Positions 17,935 through 25,699 of a stretch of DNA of 64,000 nt are shown here, piece by piece (position 1 is the stretch's first letter; each line of letters begins with the position of its first letter). Source of the stretch: Burkholderiales bacterium PBB1 (GTDB taxonomy: Bacteria > Pseudomonadota > Gammaproteobacteria > Burkholderiales > Burkholderiaceae_C). A program made the position numbers and the translations under genes. The stretch is taken from NCBI GenBank assembly GCA_002255905.1, contig NKIN01000001.1:744001-808000 (forward strand), written 5' to 3'. A model generated the notes under the pieces. It saw nothing but the letters and a program-made list of their open reading frames with translations. It had not been told where the DNA came from and made no database searches.

Positions 17935-18848
17935 GCGCCGCGGTCGATGCGATGGCCCAGGCCATCGTCCTGGCGCACCGCGCCACCATCGGGCTGCCGA
18001 TCTCTGACGAATCTCCAGCGCAGTACCACCACGCCGAACACGCCTACCGCGCCGCCAAGCAGGCAGCGCGAGCGCTCGGCTTCATCGAGGCCGATGCCGA
18101 ATGCGTGGCGCTGGCCTGGCGCCGCCGCACCGAACGCACTGGCAACTTCGATGCCCACAGTTGGCCCGATGAGCCAGGCGACTTCGGCCTCGCACCGCAC
18201 CCGCGACGCGATGCATTTGCCACCTGTCCAAAGTCGCTCGGCCTGTACGCCGTGCTGGCCGATGCCGCCTGGGTCGGCCGCATGGCACAGGCCGGCGTGC
18301 CCACGGTGCAGCTGCGATTCAAATCCGACGACGCCGCGGCCGTGCAGCGCGAGGTTGACATCGCGGTGGAAGCCGTGCGCGGCACCGGCGCGCGGCTGTT
18401 CATCAACGACCACTGGCAAGCTGCCATCCGCGCGGGCGCCTACGGCGTGCACCTGGGCCAGGAAGACATCGATGACGCCGATCTGAACGCCATCCGCAGC
18501 GAAGGCCTGCGCCTGGGGCTCAGCACCCACGGCTATGCCGAGATGCTGCGCGTCGATCGGCTGAGCCCGAGCTATGTCGCCATGGGTGCGGTCTACCCGA
18601 CCAATTTGAAGGTGATGCCCACCGTGCCGCAGGGGCCGGGCCGGCTGGCCACTTACGCGCGCCTGATGCGCGACCACGCGCTGGTGGCGATTGGCGGCAT
18701 CGACGAGGCCCGGCTGCCCGAGGTGCTGGCCAGCGGCGTGGGCTCGGTGGCCGTGGTGCGGGCACTCGTGGCGGCTGCACAGCCTGAGTCGGTCGCGGCA
18801 AAATGGCGGGCTTTGATCGAGGTGGGCACGGCCGCTCGGTCGGGCTGA
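17931..18848 (+). CDS. thiE: Thiamine phosphate synthase with N-terminal extension
   Basis: A 305-residue protein whose C-terminal 200 residues are a ThiE TIM barrel joining HMP-PP and thiazole phosphate. Motifs seen are [41 protein letters not shown] and [17 protein letters not shown]. The usual INDR is INDH, and the usual PTxTK phosphate loop is PTNLK. About 95 extra N-terminal residues (rich in Ala and aromatic/charged residues, not recognised) precede the barrel, so it is half again as long as the common ThiE. It is last in the thiOSGE operon. Confidence 0.9.
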   Translation: MSAAVDAMAQAIVLAHRATIGLPISDESPAQYHHAEHAYRAAKQAARALGFIEADAECVALAWRRRTERTGNFDAHSWPDEPGDFGLAPHPRRDAFATCPKSLGLYAVLADAAWVGRMAQAGVPTVQLRFKSDDAAAVQREVDIAVEAVRGTGARLFINDHWQAAIRAGAYGVHLGQEDIDDADLNAIRSEGLRLGLSTHGYAEMLRVDRLSPSYVAMGAVYPTNLKVMPTVPQGPGRLATYARLMRDHALVAIGGIDEARLPEVLASGVGSVAVVRALVAAAQPESVAAKWRALIEVGTAARSG

Positions 18849-18866
18849 GTTTTCCCAGGAACCTGA

Positions 18867-19592
18867 ATGAACACAGACACCCAGGCTGACACCGCAGCCG
18901 AACCCCTGAAAGTCATTGCCTTCGACGTCTTTGGCACCGTGGTCGACTGGTACAGCGGCATTGCGCGCGCCGTCAATGCCTTGGCACTCAAGGTCGATGG
19001 CGACACCGTCGCGCGCGAATGGCGCGCCGGCTACAAGCCGGCTCTCGCCCGCGTCAATGCCGGCGGCCAAGGCTGGACGCGTTTCGACGACCTGCACCTG
19101 CAGATGCTCGACGAACTGCTGGCCCGCCACGGCATCACCCACCTCACCGACGAGCAAAAACGCGAGCTCAACAGCACCTGGGAGCAGCTCGACCCGTGGC
19201 CCGACGCGATCGAAGGCCTGACGCGGCTGAAAGAGGCCTACACCATCTGCTCGCTGTCGAACGGCAACCTGGGCTTGCTGTTCAAGATGGCGCAGCGTGC
19301 CGGGCTGCCGTGGGACACCATCCTGTCGGCTGAAACCTTTGGCGTGTACAAGCCCGACCCCAAGCTCTACCGCGGCGTGGCCCACGTCTGTGATGTGCAA
19401 CCGCACCAGGTGCTGATGGTGGCCGCGCACCAGGATGATCTCGACGCTGCCCGTAGCTGCGGCTTGCAGACGGCCTACATCGAACGCCCGCTCGAGTTCG
19501 GGCCCCACACCCCCAACCCCGATCGGCCCGATCCGGCCAACACCTACCGCGCCAGCAGCCTGATCGATCTGGCCACGCAGCTCGGCTGCTGA
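18867..19592 (+). CDS. HAD-family haloacid dehalogenase type II-like hydrolase
   Basis: A 241-residue HAD hydrolase resembling L-2-haloacid dehalogenases. The nucleophile Asp20 lies in FDVFGTVVDW, motif II Ser/Asn in SLSNGN, the conserved Lys in GVYKPDPKLY, and the terminal acidic motif in VAAHQDDLDAA. The family converts 2-haloacids to 2-hydroxyacids, but many members are phosphatases or have unknown natural substrates. The start has AGGA upstream and follows thiE by 18 bp, so it may be read through from the thi operon. Confidence 0.83.
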   Translation: MNTDTQADTAAEPLKVIAFDVFGTVVDWYSGIARAVNALALKVDGDTVAREWRAGYKPALARVNAGGQGWTRFDDLHLQMLDELLARHGITHLTDEQKRELNSTWEQLDPWPDAIEGLTRLKEAYTICSLSNGNLGLLFKMAQRAGLPWDTILSAETFGVYKPDPKLYRGVAHVCDVQPHQVLMVAAHQDDLDAARSCGLQTAYIERPLEFGPHTPNPDRPDPANTYRASSLIDLATQLGC

Positions 19593-19611
19593 TCGCAGAT
19601 ACCAAAGCGCC

Positions 19612-20718
19612 GTGAGCCCCACAGCAACACCGGTCACCGTAGACACCACGCGTGTCGACGACCTGCGCATCGGCGCAGTGCGGCCGCTGATCTCGCCCGC
19701 ACTGCTGCTGGACGAACTGCCGATGCCTGCCGAGGCGCAGGCCCTGGTGTGCGCTGCGCGCGATGCGGTGGCGGCCGTGCTCGCTGGCACCGATGACCGG
19801 CTGATCGTGGTTGTCGGGCCGTGTTCGATCCACGACCACGACGAAGCCATCGATTACGCGCATCGTCTGAAAGCGCTGGCCGACGAACTGCGCACCGACC
19901 TGCTGGTGGTGATGCGGGTGTACTTCGAGAAGCCACGCACCACGGTCGGCTGGAAGGGCTACATCAACGACCCGCGGCTGGACGGCAGCTTTCGCATCAA
20001 CGAAGGACTGCGCCGCGCGCGCGCCTTGCTGCTCGACATCGCCGCGATCGGCCTGCCCGCCGGCACCGAATACCTCGACCTGCTGAGCCCGCAGTACCTC
20101 TCCGATCTGGTGTCGTGGGGCGCGATCGGCGCGCGCACCACCGGGAGCCAGAGCCACCGGCAGCTGGCCTCGGGCCTGTCGTGCCCGGTGGGCTTCAAGA
20201 ACGGCACCGATGGTGGCGTGCGTGTGGCTGCCGACGCGGTGGTCGCAGCCCGGGCACCACACGCCTTCATGGGCATGACGAAGATGGGTCAGGCCGCCAT
20301 CTTCGAGACGCGCGGCAACGCCGACTGTCATGTGATCCTGCGTGGCGGCAAGCAGCCCAACTACCGCGCCGCCGACGTGGCCGCTGCCTGCGAGGTGCTG
20401 CGCACAGCAGGCCTGCGCCAACAGGTGATGATCGACTGCTCGCACGCCAATTCCGAGAAGCGCCACCAACGGCAGGCCGACGTGGCACAAGACATCGCTG
20501 CGCAGATGGCCGCAGGCGAACAGCGCATCACCGGCGTGATGATCGAGAGCCACCTCGCAAGCGGCCGGCAGGACCTGGTGGCCGGCCAGCCGCTGGCCCG
20601 CGGCGTGTCGATCACCGATGCCTGCCTGGGCTGGGCCGACACCGAGCCGCTGTTGCGCCTGCTGGCGCAAGCGGTGCAACGCCGCCGGAGCAAGGTGGCC
20701 GCCGGCCCGACCTCCTGA
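19612..20718 (+). CDS. aroG: 3-deoxy-7-phosphoheptulonate synthase (class I)
   Basis: A 368-residue DAHP synthase of the AroAI-alpha class. It condenses phosphoenolpyruvate and erythrose 4-phosphate, the first step to aromatic amino acids. Signatures include VVGPCSIHD, RVYFEKPRTTVGWKGYINDP, LLSPQYLSDLVSWGAIGARTTGSQ-type sequence, GFKNGTDG, and the metal-binding IDCSHANS. The start is a GTG at 19612 with no strong ribosome-binding site, so it is uncertain by a few codons. It begins 19 bp after the HAD gene. Feedback type (Phe, Tyr or Trp) cannot be decided by eye. Confidence 0.92.
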   Translation: MSPTATPVTVDTTRVDDLRIGAVRPLISPALLLDELPMPAEAQALVCAARDAVAAVLAGTDDRLIVVVGPCSIHDHDEAIDYAHRLKALADELRTDLLVVMRVYFEKPRTTVGWKGYINDPRLDGSFRINEGLRRARALLLDIAAIGLPAGTEYLDLLSPQYLSDLVSWGAIGARTTGSQSHRQLASGLSCPVGFKNGTDGGVRVAADAVVAARAPHAFMGMTKMGQAAIFETRGNADCHVILRGGKQPNYRAADVAAACEVLRTAGLRQQVMIDCSHANSEKRHQRQADVAQDIAAQMAAGEQRITGVMIESHLASGRQDLVAGQPLARGVSITDACLGWADTEPLLRLLAQAVQRRRSKVAAGPTS

Positions 20719-20792
20719 ACATCGAAGCGCAGCGAGGCAGACGATTTCGCAACGAGTCCCGAATCAAGGCACTGAGACATCCCGGAGCCAGC

Positions 20793-20798
20793 TATACT
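20793..20798 (+). promoter_or_regulatory. -10 box of tRNA-Asn promoter
   Basis: TATACT lies 10 bp before the mature 5' end of tRNA-Asn. No convincing -35 box is seen at 17 bp upstream. Confidence 0.5.
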
Positions 20799-20808
20799 CT
20801 GAGGCTGT

Positions 20809-20884
20809 TCCTCGATAGCTCAGTCGGTAGAGCGCCGGACTGTTAATCCGTAGGTCCCTGGTTCGAGCCCAGGTCGGGGAGCCA
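20809..20884 (+). tRNA. tRNA-Asn (GTT)
   Basis: A complete 76-nt tRNA cloverleaf. The 7-bp acceptor stem (TCCTCGA with TCGGGGA, one G-T pair), D-arm with AGCTCAGTCGGTAGAGC, anticodon loop CTGTTAATC with anticodon GTT, T-arm CTGGTTCGAGCCCAG, discriminator G and encoded CCA are all visible. Confidence 0.97.
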
Positions 20885-20902
20885 AGATAAGCCAGAAGAA
20901 TC

Positions 20903-20942
20903 AAGGACTTGGAAGCGTAAGCCTCCAGGTCCTTTTTCTTTG
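20903..20942 (+). terminator. Rho-independent terminator after tRNA-Asn
   Basis: An 11-bp stem (AAGGACTTGGA with TCCAGGTCCTT, one G-T pair) around a 10-nt loop, running directly into a T-rich tract. It lies 18 bp after the tRNA. Confidence 0.85.
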
Positions 20943-21039
20943 TCTCGTTGCTTTGCTGGCTCATGGAGCCACCGTGTAGCGGCCAGTGCTCAAGAAGATC
21001 CTGGGACAGGTGGAAGGTGCGGTCCGTCCGTAGGCGGGC

Positions 21040-21672
21040 TCAGCGCCCGAGCATGGGGAACAGCTTGACCAGCCCGTCAGACATCACTTCCACCGCCAGC
21101 GCCGCCAGAATCAGGCCCATCAATCGGGTCATCACATTGATGCCGGTCTTGCCCAGCACACGGGCAATGGGTTGCGCCAGGGCAAAACAGGCGGCCGTGG
21201 CCAGCGCGATGACCACGCCGTAACCCACCAGCGTGCCCAGTTGCAGAAAGGTTTTGGCCTTCTCTGAATAGATCACCACGGTCGACATGGTGGCTGGGCC
21301 GGTCAGCAGCGGTATGGTCAGTGGCACCACGGCAATGCTGGCACCGCGTGCCGCTTTTTCGGCACCGTCTTCCAGTTCATTGGTATTGGTCTTGGCCTCG
21401 GCCGGTTGTGCGTTGAGCATGTTCATGGCCGATGTGAGCAACAGCATGCCGCCGCCCACCTGGAAACTGGCCAGCGAAATGCCGAAGAAATTCAAGATCT
21501 CCAGACCCAGCAGCGCACTGATGGCAATGACCACGAAGCAGCTGAAGGACGAAATCGCAATCGTGCGCCTGCGATGCTCCCGCGAGAACCCTTCTGTGTA
21601 GTGGATAAAAAACGGCACGATGGCCAGCGGGTTCACGATCGCCAGCAGGGTGATGAGGGGCTTGAAGTCCAT
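21040..21672 (-). CDS. MarC-family integral membrane protein
   Basis: A 210-residue protein with about six hydrophobic membrane segments, of the MarC/UPF0056 family. Motifs include LLAIVNPLAIVPFF, GISLASFQVGGGMLLL, VPLTIPLLTGPATMSTVV and a C-terminal GIN-RLMGLILAALAVEVM. The ATG at 21672 (MDFKPLI) starts directly at the first family helix; an upstream in-frame extension is low-complexity and unlikely. The family's role is unresolved despite its historical link to multiple antibiotic resistance. It stands alone, convergent to the tRNA-Asn terminator. Confidence 0.88.
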   Translation of the reverse strand: MDFKPLITLLAIVNPLAIVPFFIHYTEGFSREHRRRTIAISSFSCFVVIAISALLGLEILNFFGISLASFQVGGGMLLLTSAMNMLNAQPAEAKTNTNELEDGAEKAARGASIAVVPLTIPLLTGPATMSTVVIYSEKAKTFLQLGTLVGYGVVIALATAACFALAQPIARVLGKTGINVMTRLMGLILAALAVEVMSDGLVKLFPMLGR

Positions 21673-22084
21673 GGTGCTTTTCTGATTGATGCTTGTGCGT
21701 CTGGCGGCCGCTCGCCACATCGACCAAGGTGCTCGTGGTGTAGCTGGCGTCATCGCCCATGAGCCAGACGATAGCCCGGGCACGGTCGGACTGGCCGCTG
21801 CTGCGTCGGCATGACTGGCGCAGCAGCGTGACAGTTTGGGCCTGGCAATTGAAGCGCGATGGCGTCCAAGGGAAGCAAGCCAACCAGCCAGGCCAACGTT
21901 GTGCTCATCTTGCTACCTTGGCTGTTGGTGAGTCGGGTCGCGTGGAGTGGCTGGAACTCCTCGCAGAACCAATAACTTCAACGTTACCGAGCAACGGTCG
22001 GTGCCCATGCACCAGGGAACGTGGGCACGACGACAGACACCATCTGCAAGGCTGTCTTCATGGCTTAGGCCTGTGGTCGTTCTC
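21673..22084. other. Intergenic region with no recognised feature
   Basis: About 410 bp between the modC end and the MarC gene start, both on the minus strand. It should hold the MarC-family promoter. I see no convincing gene, tRNA, repeat or terminator in it. Confidence 0.5.
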
Positions 22085-23173
22085 TCAGCTCCCCCGCATC
22101 AGCGCCACCCCCTTGATCTGCGCATGCAACGTGTCGCCGGGTTGCAGCTTCAGTGCGTCCAGACTGCGGCTGGTGATGCGCGCCAGCAGGGTCCAGGGGT
22201 CACGCGGCGTGCCGTGGCCCACCCGCAGGCTGAGCAGCGCGGTGCTGGGCTCACGCTGCACAGACTCCAGCGACACCGGCAGCACGTTGAGGATGCTGGT
22301 CTCGGCGGGTGGCTGCCGCGTCACGCTGACGTCGCGGGCCAGGATGCGCGCCCGCACGGGCTGGCCCGTCTGTGCCGATGAGTGGCCCACCCACAGCGAG
22401 CTGCCACGGTGTATCAGGCGCGTCATGTGGTGCACGGCATCGTGCTCGGCCACCTCGGCGGTGATCACCACGCCGGCGTCTTCGAGCTGGACCAGTGGCA
22501 GGTCGGTGCGGGTCAGCAGATCGCCCAGCGGGCCGGCCGCCTCCACGCGTCCATCACGCATCAGCACCAGGTGATCGGCCAGGCGAGCCACTTCGTCCAT
22601 GGCGTGGGTCACGTAGACGATGGGCACCACCAGTTCGCGGTGCAGACGTTCGAGGTAGGGCAGGATCTCGGCCTTGCGCGCCGCGTCCAGCGCGGCCAGC
22701 GGTTCGTCCATCAGCAGCAGCCGTGCGCCAGTTGCCAAGGCCCGGGCGATCGCCACGCGCTGCCGCTCACCGCCCGACAGCATGCCTGGGCGCCGCGTCT
22801 GCAGGTGGCCGATGCCCAGCAGGTCGATCACCGCGTCGAGCGCGATGGGATCGGACGCGTCCGCGGCACGCCGGCGTCCATAGTCCAGGTTGCTGCGCAC
22901 GTCGAGGTGCGGGAACAGCGCGGCGTCCTGGATCACGTAGCCGATCGGCCGGCGGTGCGTGGGCACGAAGCGACCACTGGCGTCGTCTTGCCAGACCGCG
23001 TCGTCCACCACCACACGGCCTGCGGCATGTTCCAGCCCGGCCAGTGCCCGCAGCACGGTGGTCTTGCCGCAGCCCGAGTGGCCGAACAGCGCAGTGATGC
23101 CGTGCGACGGCAGCGTGAGCGCCACATCGAGGAGGAAGTCCTGCCGCGGCAGGCGCAGGCGCGCTTCGATCAT
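22085..23173 (-). CDS. modC: Molybdate ABC transporter ATPase ModC
   Basis: A 362-residue ABC ATPase that powers molybdate import. The Walker A motif GHSGCGKTT, signature LSGGERQRVAIARAL, Walker B LLLMDEPLAALD and switch His (YVTHAMDE) are present. The C-terminal third carries a TOBE/Mop-like domain (SSLWVGHSS..., VRARILARDVSV) typical of ModC. It overlaps modB by 4 bp and is last in modEABC. Confidence 0.94.
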   Translation of the reverse strand: MIEARLRLPRQDFLLDVALTLPSHGITALFGHSGCGKTTVLRALAGLEHAAGRVVVDDAVWQDDASGRFVPTHRRPIGYVIQDAALFPHLDVRSNLDYGRRRAADASDPIALDAVIDLLGIGHLQTRRPGMLSGGERQRVAIARALATGARLLLMDEPLAALDAARKAEILPYLERLHRELVVPIVYVTHAMDEVARLADHLVLMRDGRVEAAGPLGDLLTRTDLPLVQLEDAGVVITAEVAEHDAVHHMTRLIHRGSSLWVGHSSAQTGQPVRARILARDVSVTRQPPAETSILNVLPVSLESVQREPSTALLSLRVGHGTPRDPWTLLARITSRSLDALKLQPGDTLHAQIKGVALMRGS

Positions 23174-23859
23174 CGGGCGGGCTGCGCGTCGTCGCGCGCC
23201 GGTCGATTGACCATGTACAGCGTCACCAGCACCACCAGCGCAAACACCACCATGCCGGCGGCCAGTCGATGCGCTTCGGCAAACTCAGCGGCTTCCACGT
23301 GGTCGTACAGCGCCACCGACAGCACACGCGTCTCGCCCGGGATGTTGCCGCCGACCATCAGGACCACGCCGAACTCGCCCACCGTGTGCGCGAACCCCAG
23401 CACGCCGGCGGTGACGAAGCCGGGCCGCGCCAGCGGCAGTGCCACGCTGGCGAAGCGGTCCCAGGGCGAGGCGCGCAGCGTGGCCGCGGCTTCCAGCAGG
23501 CGCTCGGGGATGGCCTCGAAGGCCTGCTGCAGCGGCTGCACCACGAAGGGCATTGAATACAGCACCGACGCCACGACCAGGCCGCCGAAGGTGAAAGGGA
23601 GTCGCCCGATGCCCAGCCATTGCGTGAATTGCCCCACCGGCCCCTGCGGCCCCATCAGCATCAACAGGTAGAAGCCCAGCACCGTGGGCGGCAGCACGAT
23701 GGGCATCGCAACGAGCGCCAACCAAAGCGGCTTCCACGCTGACCGCGTGCGTGCCAGCCACCAGGCCAGCGGCGTGCCGAGCAGCAGCAGCAGCAACGTG
23801 GTCAGGCCCGCCAGTTCGGCGGTGAGCCGGATCGCGGCCCAGGTCTCGGCGCTCACCAC
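23170..23859 (-). CDS. modB: Molybdate ABC transporter permease ModB
   Basis: A 229-residue inner-membrane permease with about five helices. The binding-protein-dependent transport EAA-like loop (EAAATLRASPWDRFASVALPLARPG) docks ModC, and MPIVLPPTVLGFYLL is typical of ModB. It sits between modA (28 bp upstream) and modC (4-bp overlap). Confidence 0.94.
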   Translation of the reverse strand: MVSAETWAAIRLTAELAGLTTLLLLLLGTPLAWWLARTRSAWKPLWLALVAMPIVLPPTVLGFYLLMLMGPQGPVGQFTQWLGIGRLPFTFGGLVVASVLYSMPFVVQPLQQAFEAIPERLLEAAATLRASPWDRFASVALPLARPGFVTAGVLGFAHTVGEFGVVLMVGGNIPGETRVLSVALYDHVEAAEFAEAHRLAAGMVVFALVVLVTLYMVNRPARDDAQPAR

Positions 23860-23887
23860 CGTGCTGCCCGAAAGGGGGAAAGGCGGG

Positions 23888-24652
23888 TCATGGTCCGTAG
23901 CCGTACGACCGGATCACGGCCTGGGCCGCCGGGCTCTTCAGGTAAGCCAGCAAGGCGGTGGCGGCCGGGTTGTTTTCGCCGGTCTTGAGCAGCACCGCGT
24001 CCTGGCGGATCTCGCCGTACAGCGCAGGCGGCACCAGCCAGTACGAGCCCGTCACCGGCTTGTCGGGCACCGCCACCTGCGACAGCGCGACGAAGCCCAG
24101 CTCGGCGTTGCCGGTGGCGACGAACTGGTAAGCCTGCGCGATGCTTTCGGCTGTCACGAGCCTGGGCGCCACCGCGTTGCCGAGGCTGCGTGCCTTCAGC
24201 ACCTCGACAGCCGCCCGGCCGTACGGCGCAACCTTCGGGTTGGCGATGGCCAGGTGCGCATAGGTGCCGGCAGCGAGCACCGCGCCCTGGTCATCCACGT
24301 AGCCGGGCTGTGCGCTCCACAGCACCAGCTTGCCGATCGCGTAGGTGTGGCTGCTGCCGGCGACGGCGTGGCCCTCGGCGATCAGCTTGCGCGGGGTCTC
24401 GTCGTCGGCGGCGAGCAGCACCTCGAAGGGCGCGCCGGAGAGGATCTGCGAATAGAACTTGCCGGTGGCGCCCGATGACACCTTCAGGGTGTGACCGGTC
24501 GTGGCTGAAAACCCCTCGCCGATCTTCGCCAACGGCCCGGCGAAATTGGCGGCGACGGCGACCGAGACTTCGCCCGCGTTGGCGTTCAGGCCAACCGCAG
24601 CACAGGCCGCCGCGATGCACGTCGGCAGGAGTCGGGATTTCAGTGTTGGCAT
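23888..24652 (-). CDS. modA: Periplasmic molybdate-binding protein ModA
   Basis: A 254-residue exported protein. The signal peptide ends near AVGLNANA (about residue 26). The mature protein begins with VSVAVAANFAGPLAKIGEGF, and has SSGATGKFYSQI and APFEVLLAADDETPRKL, the oxyanion-binding features of ModA. It captures molybdate or tungstate for ModBC. It lies 19 bp after modE. Confidence 0.94.
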   Translation of the reverse strand: MPTLKSRLLPTCIAAACAAVGLNANAGEVSVAVAANFAGPLAKIGEGFSATTGHTLKVSSGATGKFYSQILSGAPFEVLLAADDETPRKLIAEGHAVAGSSHTYAIGKLVLWSAQPGYVDDQGAVLAAGTYAHLAIANPKVAPYGRAAVEVLKARSLGNAVAPRLVTAESIAQAYQFVATGNAELGFVALSQVAVPDKPVTGSYWLVPPALYGEIRQDAVLLKTGENNPAATALLAYLKSPAAQAVIRSYGYGP

Positions 24653-24671
24653 CTCAGGGCTCCTTGGGGTT

Positions 24672-25505
24672 TCAATCCAGTACTGCGAGGATCACGCTCG
24701 ACGCCTTGAACGCTGCACAGGCGCGCGTGCCCACGGCGAGTCCGAGGGCATCGATCGAGTCGCGCGTGATGACGGCCACCGCGCTGCGACCGTGGCCCAG
24801 GTCGAGCGTGACCTCGGCGTTCACCGGCCCGTCGACGATGCGCAGCACCTGGCCCCACAACTGGTTGCGCGCGCTGATGCGCATCGACTCGTCCGTGAAC
24901 AGCAGCAGCGACGAGGCCTTGATCAGCGCGATCGCTTCGGTGCCGATCGCAAGACCCAGCCTTTCGGCGGAATCGCGCGTCACCGTGGCCATGACGTCCA
25001 GGTGTTCGTCAATCTGCAGGTGCACCTCGACGTCGATCGGTCCCTCGCGCAGGCCGCTGACAGTGCCCACGAACTGGTTGCGCGCGCTGGAGCGCACTGC
25101 CATGCGGCGCAGCAGCCGCTGGAAAGAGCGCACATCGCCGACCGGCTCGGACGCGAAGGTGGCAGCCAGCCGGTCGAGCGCGGTCTGGTGCTCGGATTGC
25201 ACGGCGCGATACAGCGCGATCACCCGACGGCCGTGGTCGGTGAGCCGTGTGCCGCCGCCAGCGTGCCCTCCGGTGCTGCGCTCCACCAGCGGCCGGTCGG
25301 CGAGGTTGTTCATCGCGTCGACCGCGTCCCAGGCGGCCTTGTACGACAGCGGAACGTGCTTGGCGGCCTGCGAGATCGAGCCGTGCGCTTCGATGGCTTC
25401 GAGCAAGCGCACCCGCTTGTCGCCGAGAAACGCGCCCAGGTCGGTGCTGACCTCGAGGTGTCCGGTCAGGCGGGGCGGGGCACGGCGAACCTTCGTCGGG
25501 GACAT
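24672..25505 (-). CDS. modE: Molybdate-responsive regulator ModE
   Basis: A 277-residue repressor/activator. An N-terminal winged-helix domain (LLEAIEAHGSISQAAKHVPLSYKAAWDAVDAMNNL) is followed by two Mop/TOBE molybdate-binding domains, each starting with an RNQ-(F/L)-G-V segment and ending with AL/AFKASS. When molybdate is bound it typically represses mod genes. The ATG at 25505 is preferred. An earlier in-frame ATG at 25538 would put the start inside a likely ModE operator and has no ribosome-binding site, but it cannot be excluded. It is first in modEABC, so self-regulation is likely. Confidence 0.92.
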   Translation of the reverse strand: MSPTKVRRAPPRLTGHLEVSTDLGAFLGDKRVRLLEAIEAHGSISQAAKHVPLSYKAAWDAVDAMNNLADRPLVERSTGGHAGGGTRLTDHGRRVIALYRAVQSEHQTALDRLAATFASEPVGDVRSFQRLLRRMAVRSSARNQFVGTVSGLREGPIDVEVHLQIDEHLDVMATVTRDSAERLGLAIGTEAIALIKASSLLLFTDESMRISARNQLWGQVLRIVDGPVNAEVTLDLGHGRSAVAVITRDSIDALGLAVGTRACAAFKASSVILAVLD

Positions 25506-25526
25506 GGACGGGTTCCGGGTGGCAGT

Positions 25527-25550
25527 CGTTATGTCCATGACGATACAACG
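25527..25550. promoter_or_regulatory. Putative ModE operator
   Basis: A 24-bp interrupted palindrome with half-sites CGTTATGT and ATACAACG spaced by 8 bp. The 8-8-8 architecture and outer CGTT/AACG match the well-known E. coli ModE box. It lies 22 bp upstream of the modE start and about 150 bp upstream of the giant adhesin gene, in the divergent promoter region. Confidence 0.6.
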
Positions 25551-25699
25551 AGTGCGTGGGCTGAGCGATCCATGGCCACCCCCAGTTCAGGGTGTCCTGC
25601 AGGCTCGAAGATTCATCGTCGATCGGTTGAACACCCGGTACATTTCTTCAGCGCAAGCAACAAGATGTAACTCGACTGTTGAACCGATGGGGTGTGTCC

